Below are positions 1-11,206 of a stretch of DNA of 64,000 nt, piece by piece. How positions within the stretch are numbered: the stretch's first letter is position 1; every line of letters begins with the position of its first letter. The notes beneath the pieces are model-generated. The model was not told the origin of the DNA, did no database searches, and saw only the letters and a program-made list of their open reading frames with translations. Both the position numbers and the translations under genes were made by a program. The stretch comes from Euonymus europaeus (lineage: Eukaryota; Streptophyta; Magnoliopsida; Celastrales; Celastraceae): assembly GCA_963580455.1 (NCBI GenBank), contig OY756975.1:147501-211500 (forward strand), written 5' to 3'.

Positions 1-2551
1 GGTGGATTCTCTCAGCAGTATGGACTAGACTAGAATTCCATGTCACCTTTAGCCTGGTTGAGATATTTCCGGTGCAGTCTTCCTAACAGCGGATACGCGA
101 TGTATGTTTCCTTTTCCTCGACAGCCTATCTGCGACCTATTCATACCCATTCATAACAGCGGATATGCGACAGATCTGGTTACCTTTTCTAATACGTAAT
201 ACGAGGAGGCAATGCTATTATTTTGAAAGTAAGATTGTGGCCATTTCAACGGTCATCCCTTTAGTGGGCCTCTCGATACATTCTACCTTTATTCATTCAG
301 TTATTTTTTTCATGATCGTTTGGTCTTAATGATTGTTCGGTCTTACCGAGTCAATCGGTTGACTCGCCCGACTTTTTCTTCTTTCTACCATAAAGCTTTC
401 CTTCCCATCTTCAAAACTTCCCTGAACCTGTGAAAAACCTATCTCATTCAACTCGTCACTGAATCAAATCCCGATTCGAAAGCAGATAGGTCGTTGGAAA
501 GGGTCTTCCCTCGGCTCATTAGGAACGGATCTTAGCACCTTTTTCGCTCGCGGCTTATAATCCTTATTGCGGCTTAGCGCCGGGGCTTCCTGGCATTGAA
601 GGGTTACTTTATTCAGTGGACGACCAATCACTTGATGATGCGAGTGTCGCATCGAGGGCTCCCTTTTATACTCCTCCTCATCCTTATTCGTGGTCGTCGT
701 TGGTCCTTTCCATCAGCTTTGTCTCGCCAGCGACAGGCGAATCTCTTTCTCTTTCTATACTACTTAATTAGTAAATAAGGACTCAAGTACATAGAGGCAG
801 TCTTATTAAGTGAAGGCCTTAAACCGATACTAGAAGAGATAGAGTAAGGAGGAAGCATTAGAAGAAAGGGTGCCTCTCCCTCATAGCACAGTCCTATGGC
901 TTCTTAGAAAAGATAAAAGACCCTCATAGCAAGATTCAAAACCGCAAACAGAAGACTCTAATCACTGGAAGGCAGGAGCCATTCAAAGCTTCGAGCTACC
1001 TCAGCTTGAGAGCGCTAGATAGAAGGAGTTATAAGGCATTCGAGCCCCTATATATAGATGCAGACGAGAAGACGCAAAGATGCATCGTCTTATCATCTGT
1101 TCTGCCTTTTTGCATCTTCCTCTTGTCTTCCTTGAAGGTTATAGCAGACGAAGACATTGATCTAGTTTTCTTTCTATCTGCCTTCCTTCTCAAGATAGAT
1201 AAGCAAGGTTTTTCTCACTACTGGCAAGAAGCCTTAAGAGAAAAACCTATTTCTAGTGGAAGAGGCTGGGACCTAGCCCAACGGTGAAAGAAGCATAAGC
1301 AGTTTAAGCATCCGGGTAGCCCGAAGAAAGCCTCCAAACAGTACCACGAGCAGCAGCTTCGGAAGCACGCCTGTCAAAGGACAAGGGGCTTACACCTATC
1401 GTAGAGGTTAAGTGGCAGGTCTAGGGTTCAAACCCCATAAGAGGACTACCACTTTATTAACCTGAACCTGGGCGAATAAAAAGCCCGTGGCTTGGGGAAT
1501 GAAATTAATTTCCTAAATAAAGGTGAGACTTTCAAAGTCACACTTTGACACGAAAGAACCGAGACAGCCTTCAGGCGGAGAATATAGATAGGTGGCCAAG
1601 CGCTGCTTTCATTCAAGCTATGCGGGTAAAGATCCAAAAAGGACTTTATCATCAATAGCCACTTTAGTTAGACACGAGTGGGGAACTAGAAAAAGAGACT
1701 GCTTTTTAGCTTCAACTGACCACCTGTTAAACCCAAAGAAAAAAGGCAAGATTGGATGCTTCGCAAAGAGCCCTTTAAGAGAAGAGGGTGGCTCGGGTAA
1801 TGTGGCTTAGAGGTTGCACGCCTAGGAGAAATATGGAAGAGGGCCGGTTCCGAGGATCGGAAATGAGCGGAGTAGTAGCTTATTATTAGTGCTCAAAAAG
1901 CCATTCGAGCTAGTCTTTCAACTAGGCTAGGCGAAAAAAGCAAGAATGCCTCGCCCTTTTGATGACTTAATAACCGGGCATCGACCTCTTTGACTTAATA
2001 AAAATGGAGTCCCGAGAGGAGATGACGCATTTTCTATATTCTATATTCACCCGGTAATAAAGAATCTTCCTTATCCTAATGCGCCTAGGTCTATTGCTAT
2101 TTCACCGGATCGATAGCAAGGGCGAAAAGCTACTAAACAGCGGGATAAGAGAGAGAAAGAAGATAGCCGGGGTCCTTAGGAGGGGAATGCGCCAGTACAA
2201 TTAGGAAAGTCAGGTGTGACCAAAGTCTGTAAGATTTAGCCCCGAGAGCAATGCCGATCGAGGGAAAAAAAGGAAAATTCCTCTTTGATGATATCGAAAA
2301 AGAAGCTACTTTTACTTTGGCGTGAAGTAATTACGTAGGAGGCCCAGCCCCATATTTTTTCTTTATAGAGTTTCAGTGAGAACCGAAAGAAGAACCTTTT
2401 TCTTTATTAGGTCAATTAGGCCAAACCCCTCTTTATTTGAGCATCGAGCTGGCGGAAAGCCTTATTCAACAGTAGGAGCGGTGAAAGCCTTAAGCTTCCA
2501 AGCTAGGGACTTCCAAGGCTACTAAAACCGCAGTAAGAGCGATCGTTCCAT
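1..2551. other. Unassigned intergenic DNA
   Basis: No gene was recognised. An open frame on the plus strand at 1006-1287 (93 codons) has a central hydrophobic stretch but matches no family I know. A T-arm-like 'gggttcaaacccc' near 1425 does not fold into a tRNA. Confidence 0.6.
84..170 (+). repeat. 17-nt direct repeat pair, 70 nt apart
   Basis: The phrase 'taacagcggatacgcga' at 84-100 recurs at 154-170 with one change (atatgcga for atacgcga). Both copies are followed within about 15 nt by a pyrimidine-rich 'ccttttc' stretch. Short direct repeats like this are common in plant mitochondrial spacers. Confidence 0.75.
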
Positions 2552-2980
2552 TCATACTATTATATATGCTTTGTAGCTTCCCTTCTGACGGGTCATCCAA
2601 GGAAGAAACTTGGTTTGGAGATGATGATTAGACAAGTGGAGTAGAGATTCCTTCCAGAAAGAGTAAACTAAGTAGAAATGTCCTCTTTCTAGTGATGGGT
2701 GGGACATCTTCCCCGGATCTGGTTGTTCCTCTGGTTCTGTTCTTTTGCTTAGAGTTATACGGGCGTATACGACAGCTAGCGTGTAGCCTGTTTCTTCTAT
2801 TTGAAGATATCTAAAGTCGCTTCCTCTTTTAAATGGATATCTACCCCTTTCTTCCGAAACTGGCTTTGAAGTCGAATTACCTAAACTGGATAGATTCGAG
2901 TGAGCCGCCTCCGCTTTTGTCTCTGGTGGTAGCCACTTATTCTCTTTTATAGCAAGCAACTGATTCGCATGTGTAGCCAT
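2552..2980 (-). CDS. Unclassified open frame, 142 codons
   Basis: This is the longest intact ATG-started frame in the first 8 kb. The predicted protein is polar and basic (for example 'KPVSEERGRYPFKRG'), with no evident membrane segment or signal peptide. I recognise no domain. There is no neighbouring gene to suggest a role and codon use cannot be judged by eye. Chance open frames of this size are frequent in angiosperm mitochondrial spacers, so this may not be expressed. Confidence 0.2.
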   Translation of the reverse strand: MATHANQLLAIKENKWLPPETKAEAAHSNLSSLGNSTSKPVSEERGRYPFKRGSDFRYLQIEETGYTLAVVYARITLSKRTEPEEQPDPGKMSHPSLERGHFYLVYSFWKESLLHLSNHHLQTKFLPWMTRQKGSYKAYIIV

Positions 2981-5620
2981 TGATTCGTTCTAGCTATATG
3001 GATGGAATGAGACCAACGTATTGTATTCTCCTGTACAACCTATTATACTATACAACCTATTCGTTGATTGAAACCACTGATTCTCGTGTTTGAGCAACGT
3101 ATACTCAAGTGGAACGTATTCGATACCACTTCTTCGATAGGGTTCTAGCCCGATAGGCTATAGCGAAGCCCGGTCTTTCTATCTGTCATGGAATTCTGTC
3201 TTTCTTCTTGAGTTAGCTTAGCTCTGATCAGTCTTCACCACAGGGACTCGCAAGCAATTCATTCTCCGATCAGGGAATAGCGTTTTCAGGTCGATTTAGC
3301 TGGTTTACGTCGCGTAAACCCGTGTTTTTGTGACGTTTATTCGAAAAACTTTTCAATCTCGATTCATAAAATGGGACAAGAAGCTCCATGCTTTCGGGCT
3401 ATCTATTCTATATATAGTTCCGGGTAGCTAAAGTTGCCTAAAGGAGCTGATCCTAGTTCTTGGGCAGGCAGCGCGGGACGTGTCTGCTTTGCTTTCCGGT
3501 TCTGATCCGTGAGGGGAGTTCGGAGAGTGATCCTCTCCAGGAGTTTCTTTCCTAGTGATTGTCTTTGGCAGTACTGATAGGGGACTCGCCAGCTATTCAT
3601 AATGAGTTCAGTGAGGCCTCGCCTACTGATCAGAAGACGGGCGTATATGAGCAGCAGAGCTTCTTTATACCATCATTCTCAAATCCAGTCATTCCATCGA
3701 ATGGGTCACTTATCTGGTTGTTCCGAGCTGGCTTAGCTGATGGTAGCAGGCCGTTGAGCTTGGTATTATTGACCGGCAGAAGCGGACAACGCTTCTTTTA
3801 GCTAGGCAGGGTCATCCAAGTCAACACCAGGCTTTCGAGATGATGAAAAGGACTAACCGTGCCATCTAGATGGAATTGGAGTTCCCTTTCTTTCCCGTCC
3901 GGATGGCGCATTGTAGCTATTCATTCTCTGTGTGGGCGGTTGCCCAGATTCTAAATCAGATGGCTCGTTACGTATACTTCACTCGCCCTACTAAGAAAAG
4001 TCAAGGGCATCTCGATTCCTTTCCTAAACAGGATGATGAGTGGAAATTCCTGGCTAACTAGATCGATTGGATCGCTTTTCAGGAAGTGAGATTGTTCGGT
4101 AGCTCTTAGAGTGATGGATAAGCGGTATCTAAAGGATCTGATCCTTCTCCTAGCTCTTTGAAGCCCTACTAAGAATGACTTGCCCAGTCTTCTGATCAAG
4201 GCCAGCCTAACCCTCATAGGTGCTTACTGATGCTTTTGACCCATCTGACACCTTGAGGTTTGCCAACAAAAACGACTCTCAACGAGTCTCGCCTCTTGCG
4301 ACTATACGATTGCTTCCTTGTGCCAGCCGCCCGATCGATGGGTCCTCATGTCATCTAGGCTCATGCCACACTACTGTTCACCCAAGTTCGCTTCTTACGT
4401 TGGTAGCAAGTAGTGGAACACTATGCCAAGACCAAGTCGGCATTCCATTCCCTTTGTCGGGTCATCCTTGATACCTCTCTATTAGCCGTCATGGCACTAA
4501 GGGCTAGCTCTCGACCATGTGTAACAGCAAATGGTGAACAACGAGCACCAAGCTCTTTTGCCTATGCGCTTACGAGGACTCCTTCACTTACTTCGTAACC
4601 TTCCAGATCTAGTTTTTATATATTCTGATCGGGTAATTGCATATTATGATGATTACCGGTTTCGGAACAAGTCTTCAAACCTGCAGCCGGATGTTCTTAC
4701 CAAGGGATCCACTAAGCCTTCCAACGAGTTGGGGATTCACCCTCTCTTCCGGCCATAGCCGTCTACGCAGACCCTTAGAATGCAAATCCATACAAGGAAT
4801 GGCTTCTGTATGAACTCTTTTTAACCTCGAGTTCTCGAACAACCGTTTCCGCTTGCAAAGCTGATTCCAACAACTCGCCTCAATTCTTGGGCTTACCCGA
4901 ACCGATCGTATTTCGAGCTGGAGATTTGCCCGGCACATGTCCACCAGGCTGGTTTGAGTGAAGATTATCCTCCCCAATTAGACTCTCTTTCCGAGTTGTA
5001 GCTATGCCTTCACCACAAAAAAGAACTTTTAAGCAAGCTTAAAGACCCAACCTCTATCTCTGGTCTTAGGTTTGATAGCAGCTTGGTCTCCCTTCCTATT
5101 TGCTTTTTGATGCGCTTCTTTCTTGGACAGTCACACTCGTCCTCAGAGGTAGAACTCAAGGCATCATTAGTGATTGAACCCTGCAGGACAAAGTCACACT
5201 TTCTTTATAGACACATTCCTGTGGGTTCAGGTTGAATGCCTCTTTCCTTGAACTTTTCTACTTTTTATTGACCTCCCCACTTCAATGGAAAGGGGGAAAT
5301 CGGGAATCTTTGAACAGATAGACCGGTAAATCTGGGGACAGGTTATGGCACCATAATTGTCTGCTAACTCAGAAAGCTACTCGGAGAGGAAAGGGAGGCC
5401 ACATTCTATCTGCCTAAGAACCAGGTCCCGGACACCAAAGCAGGAAATTCCCGAAGGGTAAAAGAAAAGGGGTTTTGACCCATCACAGCTTATCACTCCG
5501 CCCAGAACTAGAATCAGATTGCACCTCGAGGAGGGGAGAGACACCAGAAGTGGATATGCTCTATCCAGGGATAAGGCCTCCGCTTCGAAACAGCCAGGAT
5601 ATCCACAACATCATTTTTAA
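2981..5620. other. Unassigned intergenic DNA
   Basis: No gene was recognised on either strand. Phrases such as 'gactcgcaagcaattcat' (about 3246) and 'gactcgccagctattcat' (about 3583) recur in diverged form, so part of this stretch may be an old duplication. A frame near 4550-4758 ends in a copia-like phrase but is too degraded to call. Confidence 0.5.
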
Positions 5621-5878
5621 AATCTCAGTCAAGGGAATCCCTCACAACAGCAACCCTCACCATTCACAGTAACTCACCCGAAAAGCCAACCACTGGTCCT
5701 AACCTATTCCATACCACCACCTCAAGATGTCCAACCCTTCACCGTCACTATCCCAGAAAAAGCAATACCTGTACCTCCCGCCAATACACCTGTTACCATC
5801 ACATACACCAGCCCTCCTTCCGAAAGGTTGGCTGCTTTCCCGGCCCTAGATTCAAGACGTGAGGAAGTAATGAGATGA
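5621..5878 (+). pseudogene. Proline-rich open segment, possible retroelement gag piece
   Basis: An open frame of about 85 codons runs between a TAA at 5618 and a TGA at 5876, with no start codon at its head. It encodes a Pro/Thr/Gln-rich chain ('PSQQQPSPFTV', 'IPEKAIPVPPANTP') ending in charged residues ('DSRREEVMR'). The composition resembles the linker parts of plant Ty3/gypsy gag proteins, and a clear gypsy gag piece lies 2.3 kb downstream on the same strand. I see no diagnostic motif, so the assignment is an inference. A plain low-complexity chance frame is the alternative. Confidence 0.3.
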
Positions 5879-8192
5879 CGGGCCTACCTTAACCATGTAG
5901 CTAGTTTTTCCTATCCGAGTAGCTAGCCTCTTTGTAGTTCCCGCTAGTAGTTCTATCCCAGGGGATAGTGGGAATCCCTCTCCTGGCTGTGCTTCTATTT
6001 CCCCGTCTGTCTTCTAGTCTGAGTAGCGGGACTTCCCTATCCTAGCTGCTAAATGGTAGCTCTTGTTCCCTAGTACCCCGGTAGCTCGGTAGTTTGTTGT
6101 TGGGAGTTCCTATCTGACCGAGTTGGTAGTCGGAAGCTATGAAAGCTAGGGTGGTTGGGGAATGCTTAAACCTTAGGCATAAAACCTGTATATATCAATC
6201 AATATTGAATTAGCACCAATTAGATCTAGAGTGCTGCTAGCGAAGAACGGAGAAGATAAGAATAGATAAGATTGTTAGCTAGGGTAAGAGCGGAGGATAG
6301 AATATATCTTTCTTTCCCTTAGTACTGCCCTTTCACTTGAAGCGGGGAACAGCTTAGTTTGCTCCGTTGTTTAATCTTAAGAAAGTGGTCCGGTATGTCT
6401 ATGGCCAGCGCTTGACCCCATTCCTTCCCGAAAGGTCAGTTCAAGCACACAGCCTGAACTACGACTTTAAGCTATCAATTCCATTCGATCTCCAGAACTC
6501 TCACCTACAGCTGGAACAGCCTTATTCATTGACACTGATAGAGTTCACTACTTGAAGCGGTACGATAATAAGGCTTCCGGCACCTCTGTTTGCTACTATG
6601 GCACTCCGTCTTTCTACGCCTCTGTTTGCTTAGTGAATCTAGCCATTAAGGCTTGGTCATAAGGTATCTGCGGATCTGGTTAGAGTTGTTGAAGCAGGGG
6701 CCCAGCATCCGTTTTCTTGCTTTACGGAACTACATGATCAAAGTTGAGGGAACTAGACCTAGAAAGAAGGAAGGGATTGGCTAATGGCAAGAGAGAAATA
6801 GCCACTTAACTATACTGATTCCGTATGCCTTCCTCCAAAAGTAGTGAACCCTATGCGAACTAAGGGCCTAATTTCTTTCTCTTTGAAATGCCAAATCGAT
6901 TTGCAGATTCGGTAGTGGACTTGCTGATCTTAGACAGGATTGGATGAGCTGAGAAATGGAGATGCCAAATAGCTATAGTAGACTTCTTCCTGATCTTCTT
7001 CGGTAGTCTATTTGAAGCTTGAGTTTCGGAAAAGCACTAGGCACTCAAGCCAATAAGGGCTATTATCGGAGAAGACCTGGCCTTTAACCGCCACTCCGAG
7101 ACCTGGACTCGAGGAGCCCCGATAAGCCGATAGCTCGGGCTCCGGAGTTTGCTTAGTAGTTTGCTTCTCGTACTACCGCCCTGATGCTACCCTGAAGTCT
7201 GATCGTGTAGCTTCTGGGAGTGCTCTACGAGAAGGCGTATGTGTTACATCCGGGAGTGCTCAATGATGTCTAGCAGAAGAAGAGGAGAGGGTAAGCGATC
7301 AGGCATCTTCTTATTAGATCAGGAGGGCTAGCTGAAGGCAGATGTGACGCGGATGGGTAGGAGGCAGAACAAGGCATAAGAGGTAGCTTCAGGGTAACGA
7401 AGTAGCTCGACTCTCTGAGGATAAAAGGGCTCGACTGAAAGGAGAGGAAAGGAAAAAGGCAGCATCATATTCATATTAAATGAAATTAAAGACGCAAACG
7501 AAGACGCAGCTGCAAGATCTTATATCGTCTCTTCGTCTGCTAACCCTTGAGAAAACGAACTTCTCCCCCCTCCCGCCAATCGCTTTGCTTCTTCAATGAA
7601 TGTGCTTGCTCTTCTGTCTGATAGAATTCCGTTTTTATGCCCATGTTTGTTGTCTAAAGCGAAAACAAGAGTTTGCCAGGCATGGGAGGCGATGAACCCT
7701 CGTACAAAGCCTTTTCTTTCCCGGGAAATATCAATAAAAATAAGTAGAGGAGTAGCTCGCACAATGGGTAGGGGTGAAGTACGCAATTGATTTCGTTCTT
7801 TATAAGAAAAGAAATGTATTCCCTTCTAAGGGGGGTGCGGTGGTTATATATAGGGGCGGCCCGGTCATAATGATAGGTCTTTCTCCTTTCCCAGGAGTGA
7901 AGGAATTCTTATGCCTATAATTTCCTTTTTTAAGAAAATGTGTTCAATGGTTGTCATGTTTGGAAGTGAAGTACTAGAGGTGTCAAACCAATCTGACTGA
8001 TAGATAATGCGTCAGAATTGCCCTGAAGGGGCTGAATTTCCATATGCGAGAGAAATTGGAAGGGCGAGACTTTTCTTTTTTTACCTGTTCCTTTTGGCAT
8101 CAAGAGCAGCTAGTTACGAACAACTGATGAAAGAGCAGCGAAGAAACTCCTCCAAGGAAACCTATTAAAGGAAGCCTTTTTTAGAGGGAGCA
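5879..8192. other. Unassigned intergenic DNA
   Basis: No gene was recognised. An ATG-started minus-strand frame at 7520-7786 (88 codons, ending 'SQGLADEETI') and a short plus-strand frame at 6367-6555 match nothing I know. Confidence 0.55.
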
Positions 8193-8739
8193 ATGGTCGA
8201 GCAAGACTTGGACTCAGAGTTTGATGATGAGGTCGAGGTATGTGTGGCAGAAATGATCAATGGGAAACCTTATGTGTGTCCTGCTTTGTCCAGTCCAAAG
8301 AGCAATGCTAGCACATTATGTCATCTAAGCACCTAAGACCAAGAATAAGAACATGGCCGAGATTTGCAAGGATTCTTATTTTTACATCACAAAAGCCGAT
8401 AAAAGATTTGATCACCCACTGAAAGATGGGCAGTTGCAGCTTCCAGAAGGGCATGTGATTCCATCGGCTGATGAGAGAAAAGGGAGGAAATCTTGTAAAT
8501 GGCATCACTCATGGAGACACACCACCAACAACTGCGTCCTTTTCAGAAATCAGTTGCAAAAAGCCATCTCAGATGGCCGATTCCAATTCCCTGAAAGGGG
8601 AAAGATGAAGGTGGATGAAGATCCATTTCTCAAGATGGGAATCAATGTGGCTAAACTGAACCTTCAATCGACCAACGATAGATCAAGGGGCGTAGCGGGA
8701 AAGCTGTTCAAGAGACGATATTTCAGAGAAATAGAGTGA
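8193..8739 (+). mobile_element. Ty3/gypsy retrotransposon gag fragment (decayed)
   Basis: The first part (8193-8330) reads 'VCVAEMINGKPYVCPAL', typical of the acidic gag region before the nucleocapsid in plant gypsy elements, and is then broken by stops. A second frame (8353-8739) continues the homology with 'LQLPEGHVIPSADE' and the zinc-knuckle neighbourhood 'CKWHHSWRHTTNNCVLFRN', a C-x-x-H ... H-x4-C pattern followed by 'QKAI'. The frame change and stops show it is not functional. Nuclear gypsy fragments of this kind are regularly found in angiosperm mitochondrial genomes. It probably belongs with the RT/RNase H piece at 9.5 kb, with the middle of the element deleted. No LTR or primer-binding site was seen. 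Confidence 0.85.
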
Positions 8740-9017
8740 AGGAGGTGCTAGTAGTGTCGAAACCTGAGATTCAGAAAGCGGGTTCGCAACAATGTATGGA
8801 TGTTTTCAGTGGGTCATAAGCTGGGTATTTGGTCGATCGCCTCACTGCATTTCCACAGAAAGGATTTGAAGATAGATATGGTGAAGATCTGTTTAGTGGC
8901 CTTTTTTCCCCAGCATCATAAGTTGGTAGATAAGAGAGGTCCCTAGAAGGATAGCTTTCGCCAGAACTCCTGGAGGGTGAATGTCAAAGGTCAGTTTCAA
9001 TCTTCTATTGTGGGTGA

Positions 9018-9248
9018 AAAGAATCACCAGTTGATGCGGAAGAAGCATGGTTTTGCCCAGAAATAAAAGAAGTTCACGCATTGGCAAACAAACTGAGTAG
9101 GGAAGGGAATGTCTTTGTTGAATCTGAATTGGCGGGACGAAAACAAGCATTGGAAAACTGGAGTTTCAATAAGTACTGGTACAAACCCTTTAGAGGTAGG
9201 CTTTCATTTCATGCCGTTTTGATATATGTCTTAGTTGGCATAAAGTAA
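9018..9248 (+). pseudogene. Unclassified open segment between gypsy fragments
   Basis: An open frame of 76 codons lies between a TGA at 9015 and a TAA at 9246, with no ATG near its head. It reads like real protein ('DAEEAWFCPEIKEVHALANK', then 'GRKQALENWSFNKYWYK') with mixed charged and aromatic residues. It sits between the gag and RNase H pieces of a gypsy element, so it could be an unrecognised pol region or an unrelated nuclear exon. I could not place it in a family. Confidence 0.3.
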
Positions 9249-9484
9249 TAAAGCAGCCAATCCGCGAGTGCCAGCCAGTTAGATCTGATTGGGGAGGCAG
9301 AAAAAAGAAGGAACTCCGAGAAAGTAAAATTTACGGGTTCGGTTTACCTGGGGTGAGGGTAGCATGTAAACAAAGAGGAATTGCTATCGAAACTACAGAT
9401 CTTCGAACATTGGCAAATAGGTAGCCCCCACACGTAATAGAACTTGGATTTCGTTCTTCGAACTTACCGGCATTAACCAACTTA

Positions 9485-9601
9485 GAGAGTAATTCCTTCT
9501 TTGACATTACGTGTACTTCTCGAAAGACGATGAAAGGGCAAGCTATAGTGGATCTACTGGCCGAGTACCCGGTCGAGTCCTCGACTGACCTATTTTGGTA
9601 G
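9485..9601 (+). mobile_element. Ty3/gypsy pol fragment (RT/RNase H boundary)
   Basis: The frame reads 'FDITCTSRKTMKGQAIVDLL' followed by 'AEYPVES' and ends at a TAG. Plant gypsy polyproteins carry the same arrangement, roughly 'S-E-[FY]-D-I-x-Y-V-[TS]-x-K-A-x-K-G-Q-A-[IL]-A-D-[FL]-L-A', where the RNase H domain meets its downstream linker. Only about 38 codons survive. It has the same orientation as the gag fragment 750 nt upstream, consistent with one degraded insertion. Confidence 0.78.
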
Positions 9602-10216
9602 AGCTGTTCGACTAAAAGAAAGGAAAGGGGTGAAGGTCTTTCCTACGCATGAGACAAAGTTATCAAAAAGTACTTATAAACATTTATATAACCCTGATTA
9701 GAAACACACTTGACCGTTTTCTAGCTTGAACCAGAACAAACATTAAACGCCCGGAACAACTGTTAGAATTTCGATCGAACAAGCATTGGCATCCTGTCAG
9801 CATTTCCCCTGCGGTCAGTGATAGTTAGGAAAGGAAGGGTTTTTTCAGAGTGAACTAAACGTCAAACTTCTAACTATAAATATAATAAGAGAAGCATAGA
9901 TAAGAGCCTCTTTCTTTAGTAATGGAGTGGAATCAAGCGGCGGGCCCATAGAACTAAAAAATTTTGCACCGAAATGGGGCCGGAGAGTCGGTAACCTTAG
10001 ATCGCCTACGATCGAGTGAATGGGATCTTGAACTATGCTTTCTTCGCTTCGGGTCTACTTAAGCTATATGCTTATCACATGAAAATAGAACGAAGTCTTC
10101 TCGGAGATTCGAAAGGCACTTCAGTTAGCCTAACAATTCCCATGTCTTTCTTGGTTGGCTGTAAACAAAGAGTCTCTTTAGTCCCATCCCGAAAAAGGGA
10201 AAAGGGCGAGAACTTT
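9602..10216. other. Unassigned spacer
   Basis: No gene, rRNA or tRNA was recognised. The sequence is AT-rich around 9660-9720 and 9860-9900. Confidence 0.5.
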
Positions 10217-10290
10217 GTTGCGAGCTGGACTCGAACCAGCGTGCTCCAGATGCGATGCATGATCTGGATTTCAGCCTTCCTGATCGCAAC
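10217..10290 (-). other. tRNA-like element (t-element-like), anticodon arm abnormal
   Basis: Read on the minus strand, this 74-nt segment has a perfect 7-bp acceptor-type stem (GTTGCGA with TCGCAAC) and a perfect 5-bp T-stem with a 7-nt loop (GCTGG, TTCGAGT, CCAGC) directly before the 3' acceptor strand. The anticodon arm is wrong for a working tRNA: CCAGAT pairs with ATCTGG, but the loop is 10 nt. The D-arm is weak (at best GGA/TCC, competing with the anticodon stem). Plant mitochondria use such tRNA-like 't-elements' as RNase P and RNase Z processing signals at the 3' ends of mRNAs. A decayed or foreign tRNA gene is the other reading. Confidence 0.6.
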
Positions 10291-10646
10291 TTTGGTGACC
10301 CGGTTCAGCGACATCTCTTTATTTTATTATAAAGCCTACATCCGGGGGCGGGGCCTCTGTTGATGACCCGAAAGTACCAGTTGTCGTTGCGTTGGGAAAG
10401 AATTAGGTTCGAGTCTTGACCTGTGAATCTGCCTTTGTTTTTTATCGAAAGTAGCCAATCTGTGCTTTATAGTTCAGCTTTAGTCTAGGGTTGCCCTCTG
10501 TCCCGAAAACAAGAGAGAATCCTCTATCGCCCGAGACCTGTGGGGATTTCAAATAAGGTTGGGCCACACCAGAATGTATGAGAGAAATTTATTTTCAAAT
10601 GGTCTGAATGAGGTCTTTTTCTAGAAAGGAGCTTCTCGTAGTGAGA

Positions 10647-10859
10647 TCACTGGCCCGCCACTATTTCAAAAACCCGGGTAGCTTTCCTGTGTGATGGCAC
10701 CGGTCCCCCATCCGGTGTCCCTGTTCTTTGAATGTAATCCAGTATCACACGACGAAGATTCCAATATCCGTTGGGAAGTTTGATAGAAACTACGGACCAA
10801 ACAGAACGACGTTTGGGCTTGATCTTAAGGGTACGTCGGCAGCCAGGACTTAGTCTCAA
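10647..10859 (-). CDS. Unclassified open frame next to rRNA fragments
   Basis: A 70-codon minus-strand frame contains 'KLPNGYWNLRRVILDYIQ' and 'TGTPDGGPVPSHRKATRVF'. The residue mixture is protein-like rather than low-complexity. It matches no mitochondrial gene or transposon domain I know, and it is not rRNA on the other strand as far as I can see. It could be a foreign exon or a chance frame. Confidence 0.2.
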   Translation of the reverse strand: MRLSPGCRRTLKIKPKRRSVWSVVSIKLPNGYWNLRRVILDYIQRTGTPDGGPVPSHRKATRVFEIVAGQ

Positions 10860-10939
10860 ATTTTCCTGGTTCAGTCACTTAGTTCCGTTTTATTTGACTA
10901 CGGGGTTACTACTTTTATGGTATTCTCTTCTCTTCATCG

Positions 10940-10985
10940 TTCGTAACAAGGTAGCTGCAGGGAAACTTGTGGCTGGATTGAATCC
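10940..10985 (+). pseudogene. rrn18: 3' terminus of mitochondrial 18S rRNA (fragment)
   Basis: The stretch 'tcgtaacaaggtagctgcag' followed by 'ggctggattgaatcc' matches the universally conserved 3' end of small-subunit rRNA; the 'ggctggattgaatcc' ending is that of plant mitochondrial rrn18. It differs at a few positions from the functional form ('gtagctgcagggaaac' where the usual form is close to 'gtagccgtaggggaac'). The sequence just upstream is not rRNA, so only about 46 nt remain. This is a pseudogene fragment; the functional gene must lie elsewhere. Confidence 0.85.
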
Positions 10986-11107
10986 CGAGGTGAGACAACA
11001 AAGGCTTTTGGTGAAACTACCAGCTCACCAACTCACTGGAACTCAAACATCTTGTCGAAAGCCCATCCCCTCTCGTACCTGGTCTTCCCTTCGCCCATGG
11101 TCCCCAC

Positions 11108-11206
11108 CAAGTCGGACGAGAAGTGGTCTTTCCAGTGGTGGACGGGTGAGTAAGGCGGAGGCTGCAAGCGTTATCCGGGGCGCCTGTAGATGGCTTTTTT
11201 AGTCCG
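11108..11206 (+). pseudogene. rrn16: Plastid 16S rRNA fragment with internal deletion
   Basis: Two 16S pieces are joined. The first (11108-11153, 'caagtcggac', 'ggacgggtgagtaa') is from the 5' domain. The second (11154-11206, 'ctgcaagcgttatccgg', then 'gtagatggctttttt') is from the region after the 530 loop. 'GTAGGTGGCTTTTxAAGTCCG' is the plastid/cyanobacterial form, not the plant mitochondrial one, so this is plastid-derived DNA. The intervening several hundred nucleotides of 16S are missing, with the join near 11153/11154, and a further part around 'ccggggcgcctg' is shortened. It lies 120 nt downstream of the rrn18 fragment on the same strand. Confidence 0.87.

Noticed and set aside
1385..1450. 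tRNA-like 3' half with 'gggttcaaacccc'
   Set aside because: The T-stem has only three sound pairs, and no matching acceptor 5' strand or anticodon arm lies upstream.
4550..4758. Possible copia RNase H C-terminus (phrases 'QPDVLTKGSTKPS' and 'LGIHPLF')
   Set aside because: Only one short phrase is suggestive; the catalytic RNase H residues and the '...CDN.SA' motif are not visible in any frame.
10771..11202. 143-codon plus-strand open frame
   Set aside because: It runs through the rrn18 and rrn16 fragments, so it is a chance frame over rRNA-derived sequence.
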